Shown here one piece after another: positions 62,585 through 64,000 of a DNA stretch of 64,000 nt. This DNA comes from Martensiomyces pterosporus. Lineage: Eukaryota > Kickxellomycota > Kickxellomycetes > Kickxellales > Kickxellaceae. How positions within the stretch are numbered: the first letter of the stretch is position 1; each line of letters begins with the position of its first letter. The position numbers were made by a program, and so were the translations under genes. Location: the NCBI GenBank assembly GCA_025201845.1, contig MU604017.1, positions 1 through 64,000 on the forward strand, written 5' to 3'. The notes beneath the pieces were generated by a model. The model had not been told where the DNA came from. It saw only the letters and a list, made by a program, of their open reading frames with translations, and searched no databases.

Positions 62585-63670
62585 ATGCGGATTCGTTTCA
62601 TGCTCCAGCGTTTATCGGCTGTGGCGACATCGGTCGCAGTTCTCTTGCCAAACATGGCCAGCGCCAACTTCCAAAACATGCTCTCGGTACGCAAATTCAA
62701 CAACCCCATGTTTGCAAACGCGCTCAGCGACCTGCAGCTCAAGAAACTGGCTACAACGGCACGCAGCGAGCGCGCATGGCTTGATATAGACAAAGGCGAG
62801 CTGCTTGCGCCTGTGCTGGTGCCGAGGCAAATCGGGTCGGCTGGATACAGGGCAGCCCAGAGCCTCATTGTGGACACGCTGAGCGGGCTGGGGTATGCGA
62901 TATCGTGGGACAACTTTACTGCGTCGACGCCGGTGGGCGATGTGGCCATGTCGAACATTATTGCGACAAAGAACCCGGCTGCTGCACGGCGCCTGGTGCT
63001 GTCGGCACATTATGAGAGCAAGATTATGCATGGCGGCGAGTTTGTAGGTGCGACGGATTCGGCTGTGCCCGTAGCCCTGATGCTGGACATTGCTAAGGGG
63101 CTTGCGGAGAAACTGGACCAGAAAAAGAGCGATGATATCACGCTGCAGCTTGTCTTCTTTGATGGCGAGGAGGCGTATGAGAATTGGACTCAGCAGGACT
63201 CGATCTATGGGTCCCGCCACTTAGCCAGCTTCTGGCAGCACAATCCAGACCCGGCTACTGCAGCGGCGCTGAGGGGTGCAGTGGATCACAAACCCGAGCT
63301 GGAGCGCGTCGACCTGATGGTGCTCCTTGACCTTATCGGCGCCTCTAACAATGAGTTTGTTCCGTTGCAACAGCCCACCGCCGGTCTGTTCAAGCAGCTC
63401 GGTGCGCTGGAGAGCAGGCTGCACGATGCCAAGTTTATTAGCAAGACGTATATGAATACACGCGCGCCTGCGGGAGCCGGATACATTGACGATGACCACC
63501 GGCCGTTTGTAGAGCGCAATGTTCCCGTCATGCACCTGATTTCGGTGCCGTTCCCAAAGGTGTGGCATACCTTGCACGATGACGGCAAGGCGCTGGACCC
63601 GGTGGTCATCGAGGACATGAGCCTCATCCTGCGCTCTTTCGTGGCTAGCTACCTCCGGTTGAGCGTTTGA
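62585..63670 (+). CDS. Glutaminyl-peptide cyclotransferase-like / M28-family protein
   Basis: Zinc enzyme of the M28/glutaminyl-cyclase fold, secretory pathway. Single exon, 361 aa from the ATG at 62585 (frame open upstream). A signal peptide or anchor runs from about residue 5 to 27 (LQRLSAVATSVAVLLPNMASA). Seen: SAHYES (H142), GATDSAVPVA (D158, Zn ligand), FFDGEEA (E195/E196, catalytic pair), LDLIGASN, DDDHRPF and PFPKVWHTLHDD (His ligand near 331). The set fits glutaminyl cyclases better than aminopeptidases, whose second Asp/His ligands differ. The C-terminus stops at LRLSV, and a +1 frame then continues with a membrane-anchor tail (see next entry). Confidence 0.82.
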   Translation: MRIRFMLQRLSAVATSVAVLLPNMASANFQNMLSVRKFNNPMFANALSDLQLKKLATTARSERAWLDIDKGELLAPVLVPRQIGSAGYRAAQSLIVDTLSGLGYAISWDNFTASTPVGDVAMSNIIATKNPAAARRLVLSAHYESKIMHGGEFVGATDSAVPVALMLDIAKGLAEKLDQKKSDDITLQLVFFDGEEAYENWTQQDSIYGSRHLASFWQHNPDPATAAALRGAVDHKPELERVDLMVLLDLIGASNNEFVPLQQPTAGLFKQLGALESRLHDAKFISKTYMNTRAPAGAGYIDDDHRPFVERNVPVMHLISVPFPKVWHTLHDDGKALDPVVIEDMSLILRSFVASYLRLSV

Positions 63671-63923
63671 CGAAGAGGACAAGGCGGGCGACTTGAACAC
63701 TGGTGGTGCGGCTAGCAACACTGCGTCGGCTGTTAAGGAAGCCACGGCTACCTCTACAGAGACTGCAATGTCTGCTGGCCACCACGACCACCAGGAGGCT
63801 CCTGCTGTTGAGAGCGTTGCCTCGCCTGCCTTGTCCGACATCTCGTTCCTTGCGACGTTTGCTTTTGTCCTGACTATGCTGGCTTCCATATTCGTACTTT
63901 TATCCGTTTGGTTTAGGCTGTAG
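63666..63923 (+). other. Possible +1-frame C-terminal membrane-anchor extension
   Basis: Directly after the GTT TGA C end of the preceding gene, the +1 frame reads FDEEDKAGDLNTGGAA..., an Ala/Thr/Ser-rich stalk, then SFLATFAFVLTMLASIFVLLSVWF, a clear transmembrane helix, and a stop at 63923. It has no start codon of its own in a sensible place. It is either a shifted continuation of the upstream gene (frameshift mutation, assembly error or programmed +1 shift at GTT-TGA-C) or chance. The hydrophobic helix argues against chance. Confidence 0.4.
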
Positions 63924-64000
63924 CTTCTCATTTTCTTCTCTTTTTGCAGCCCTGCCATCTCCTATTCCCTCTTATTAATTAAATACGCTGTTTAGACTGT
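63924..64000. terminator. 3' flank at the window end
   Basis: T/C-rich then TTATTAATTAAATACGC: probable polyadenylation region of the preceding gene. Window ends here. Confidence 0.35.

Overview
The window is nuclear DNA of a fungus, most likely an early-diverging (non-Dikarya) lineage such as the Kickxellomycotina; that placement is inference. Every confidently read gene is eukaryotic. Introns are GT-AG, mostly 75-280 nt. GC content is fairly high, intergenic DNA is rich in CT tracts, CAG/CTG runs and minisatellites, and many proteins carry long Ser/Ala/Gln-rich disordered tails. No tRNA, rRNA, CRISPR array or recognisable transposon ORF was found.

Layout. 1-466 is one arm of a nearly identical inverted repeat; the other arm is at 42511-42978. 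0.7-4.6 kb holds HGPRT (-), LSM7 (+) and FAD synthase (+). 6.3-14.3 kb holds a degenerate folylpolyglutamate-synthase-like protein (+), an HNH/SANT protein (-), a mitochondrial rRNA 2'-O-methyltransferase (-) and a disordered nuclear-type protein (+). 14.3-23.7 kb holds TAF5 (-), a YIP1-family protein (+), a two-finger AreA-type GATA factor (-) and neuronal calcium sensor NCS1/Frq1 (-). 25.3-33 kb holds a five-exon velvet factor (+), the molybdopterin synthase small subunit (-), a ZC3HC1/NIPA-like protein (+) and ALG1 (+). 33.5-42.2 kb holds a tuberin/TSC2 homologue (+), tail to tail with a SNF2-family ATPase (-).

42.2-46.6 kb is the most accessory-looking stretch: the second repeat arm, minisatellites and two small unrecognised proteins (-). 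46.7-63.9 kb holds an SR splicing factor (+), a Lys/Ala-rich histone-H1-tail-like protein with a probable 1.2-kb leader intron (+), the DHHC palmitoyltransferase SWF1 (+), a very large PHD-finger protein (+), the protease ATP23 (-) and a glutaminyl-cyclase/M28-type protein (+). The last gene is followed by a +1-frame membrane-anchor tail.

The genes are not a pathway cluster; the content is housekeeping plus regulation. Growth and nutrient control is represented by TSC2, the GATA factor and NCS1, development by the velvet factor, and expression by TAF5, the SR protein, LSM7, PHD and SNF2. Several head-to-head pairs share 0.3-0.5 kb promoter regions. Exon models were built by hand from splice consensus and codon phase; where they are given, the phases close exactly.
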